From the NCBI GenBank assembly GCA_973895155.1, contig OZ316896.1, positions 22,134,001-22,198,000 of the forward strand: DNA of 64,000 bases, written 5' to 3'. This document shows, one piece after another, positions 63,296 to 64,000 of this stretch. Each line of letters opens with the position of its first letter. Positions within the stretch are counted from its first letter, which is position 1. The translations under genes and the position numbers were made by a program. Below the pieces are notes generated by a model that had not been told where the DNA came from, made no database searches, and saw only the letters and a program-made list of their open reading frames with translations. This DNA comes from Marsupella aquatica. Taxonomy: Eukaryota > Marchantiophyta.

Positions 63296-64000
63296 CCATG
63301 GGAGCAGTAAGCCTTACGGCATAGCGACGTTTATCGAGCCAAGCCTGTTCCCCAGCGTATGCGATCGCCTTGGAGAAATTGGACAAAAATACAGTCTGAT
63401 CTTGGTCCACGGAAGGATAAAGTCATGCCCAAATTTTATTAGTATTCAATTGCAGGAGGGCCGAGGGTCAAACGATGCACGGAATCAGCTGTAAGACCCC
63501 CCACGAGACTGGACAGGGCTTCACTTTGTTGGCTGTGCATTGCTCCCGTGGGGCCTCCTCCCGAAATGTGAAATTCATTATCATTCTACAGCTTCGCCAA
63601 TGCTCCTCCATCGTTTTCTTTGGATATCGACCCGGGGCCGGATCGAGCGGCAGCAGCACGATGACCAATGAATGCCTGACTGTTTTCTGCTCAAGGGAAT
63701 TCGGTGGGAGTATGTGATTCAGCTACAGCCGTTGGACAAGATTGAACATCGATGCAATTGATTGTTGAGGATCGAAGACTAGGGTAGCAGACGGATATTG
63801 GTCACACTTCAGAATTCCTCAGGAATCCGGACTTGAATAGAGGAGGCTGCAGGTAGTCGGCAATTTAAACGACGGATCGAGAGTTGGCGCGAGGCCGTGC
63901 TGAATGAAGGCTGAGTAGGTTTTTCCTTCCAACATGTAGAATGGTTTCTTAACTACGTGACTCACGTTGTAATTGATATGAATAATTATCCTTTAGTTAC
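63296..64000. other. Right end of window, nothing recognised
   Basis: Plus and minus short ORFs near 63470-63720 overlap and match no family I know. Confidence 0.4.

Overview
The window looks like nuclear DNA of a land plant. It carries a Copia retrotransposon with an initiator-Met-tRNA primer site, plant L1-type LINEs with CCHC and zf-RVT fingers, a PIF/Harbinger element with a Myb-like partner, a MULE/SWIM transposase relic, Helitron-type ends and two TTTAGGG units. The large intronless gene joining a stonustoxin-family (SNTX) N-terminal half to a P-loop GTPase is not something I would expect in a flowering plant, so a bryophyte, lycophyte or fern is my guess (inference, low confidence). 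No rRNA, tRNA gene or conserved housekeeping gene was recognised.

Layout. Positions 1-9189 and 34875-44063 form a near-perfect inverted repeat: base i pairs with base 44064-i and I saw no indel and only two substitutions. Arm 1 runs off the left edge. Each arm carries a decayed MULE/SWIM transposase gene, a Helitron-type end with an internal minisatellite, AT-rich DNA, an 84-bp tandem repeat, a foldback element and, at its inner edge, a 332-bp Copia LTR. In arm 2 this is a solo LTR with perfect 5-bp target duplications. In arm 1 it is the 3' LTR of a complete 6.7-kb Copia element (8858-15591) whose outer flanks do not match.

The 25.7-kb spacer holds that Copia element, the 1216-codon SNTX-GTPase gene (18115-21765, minus), a coiled-coil ORF, a Harbinger unit (intact two-exon Myb-like ORF1 and a frameshifted transposase), a 5' block shared with the second GTPase locus, a minus-strand Helitron-like element and minisatellites.

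Right of arm 2 are minus-strand exon-like ORFs including an RPA70-C-like OB-fold protein (46839-47369), short Helitron-like elements, a full-length LINE (49539-56405, 15-bp target duplication lying on a Helitron 3' end), a second GTPase gene without the SNTX half (57532-59418, plus), its shared flanks, and a 5'-truncated LINE (61027-62801).

Most of the window is transposon history. The likely host genes are the two GTPase paralogues, which lie in opposite orientation within matching 5' and 3' flanks. By eye those flanks are more alike than the coding regions, which is unusual and points to fast coding divergence or cassette exchange. Several translated starts are not ATG, so I moved the starts of the main genes to the first plausible ATG.
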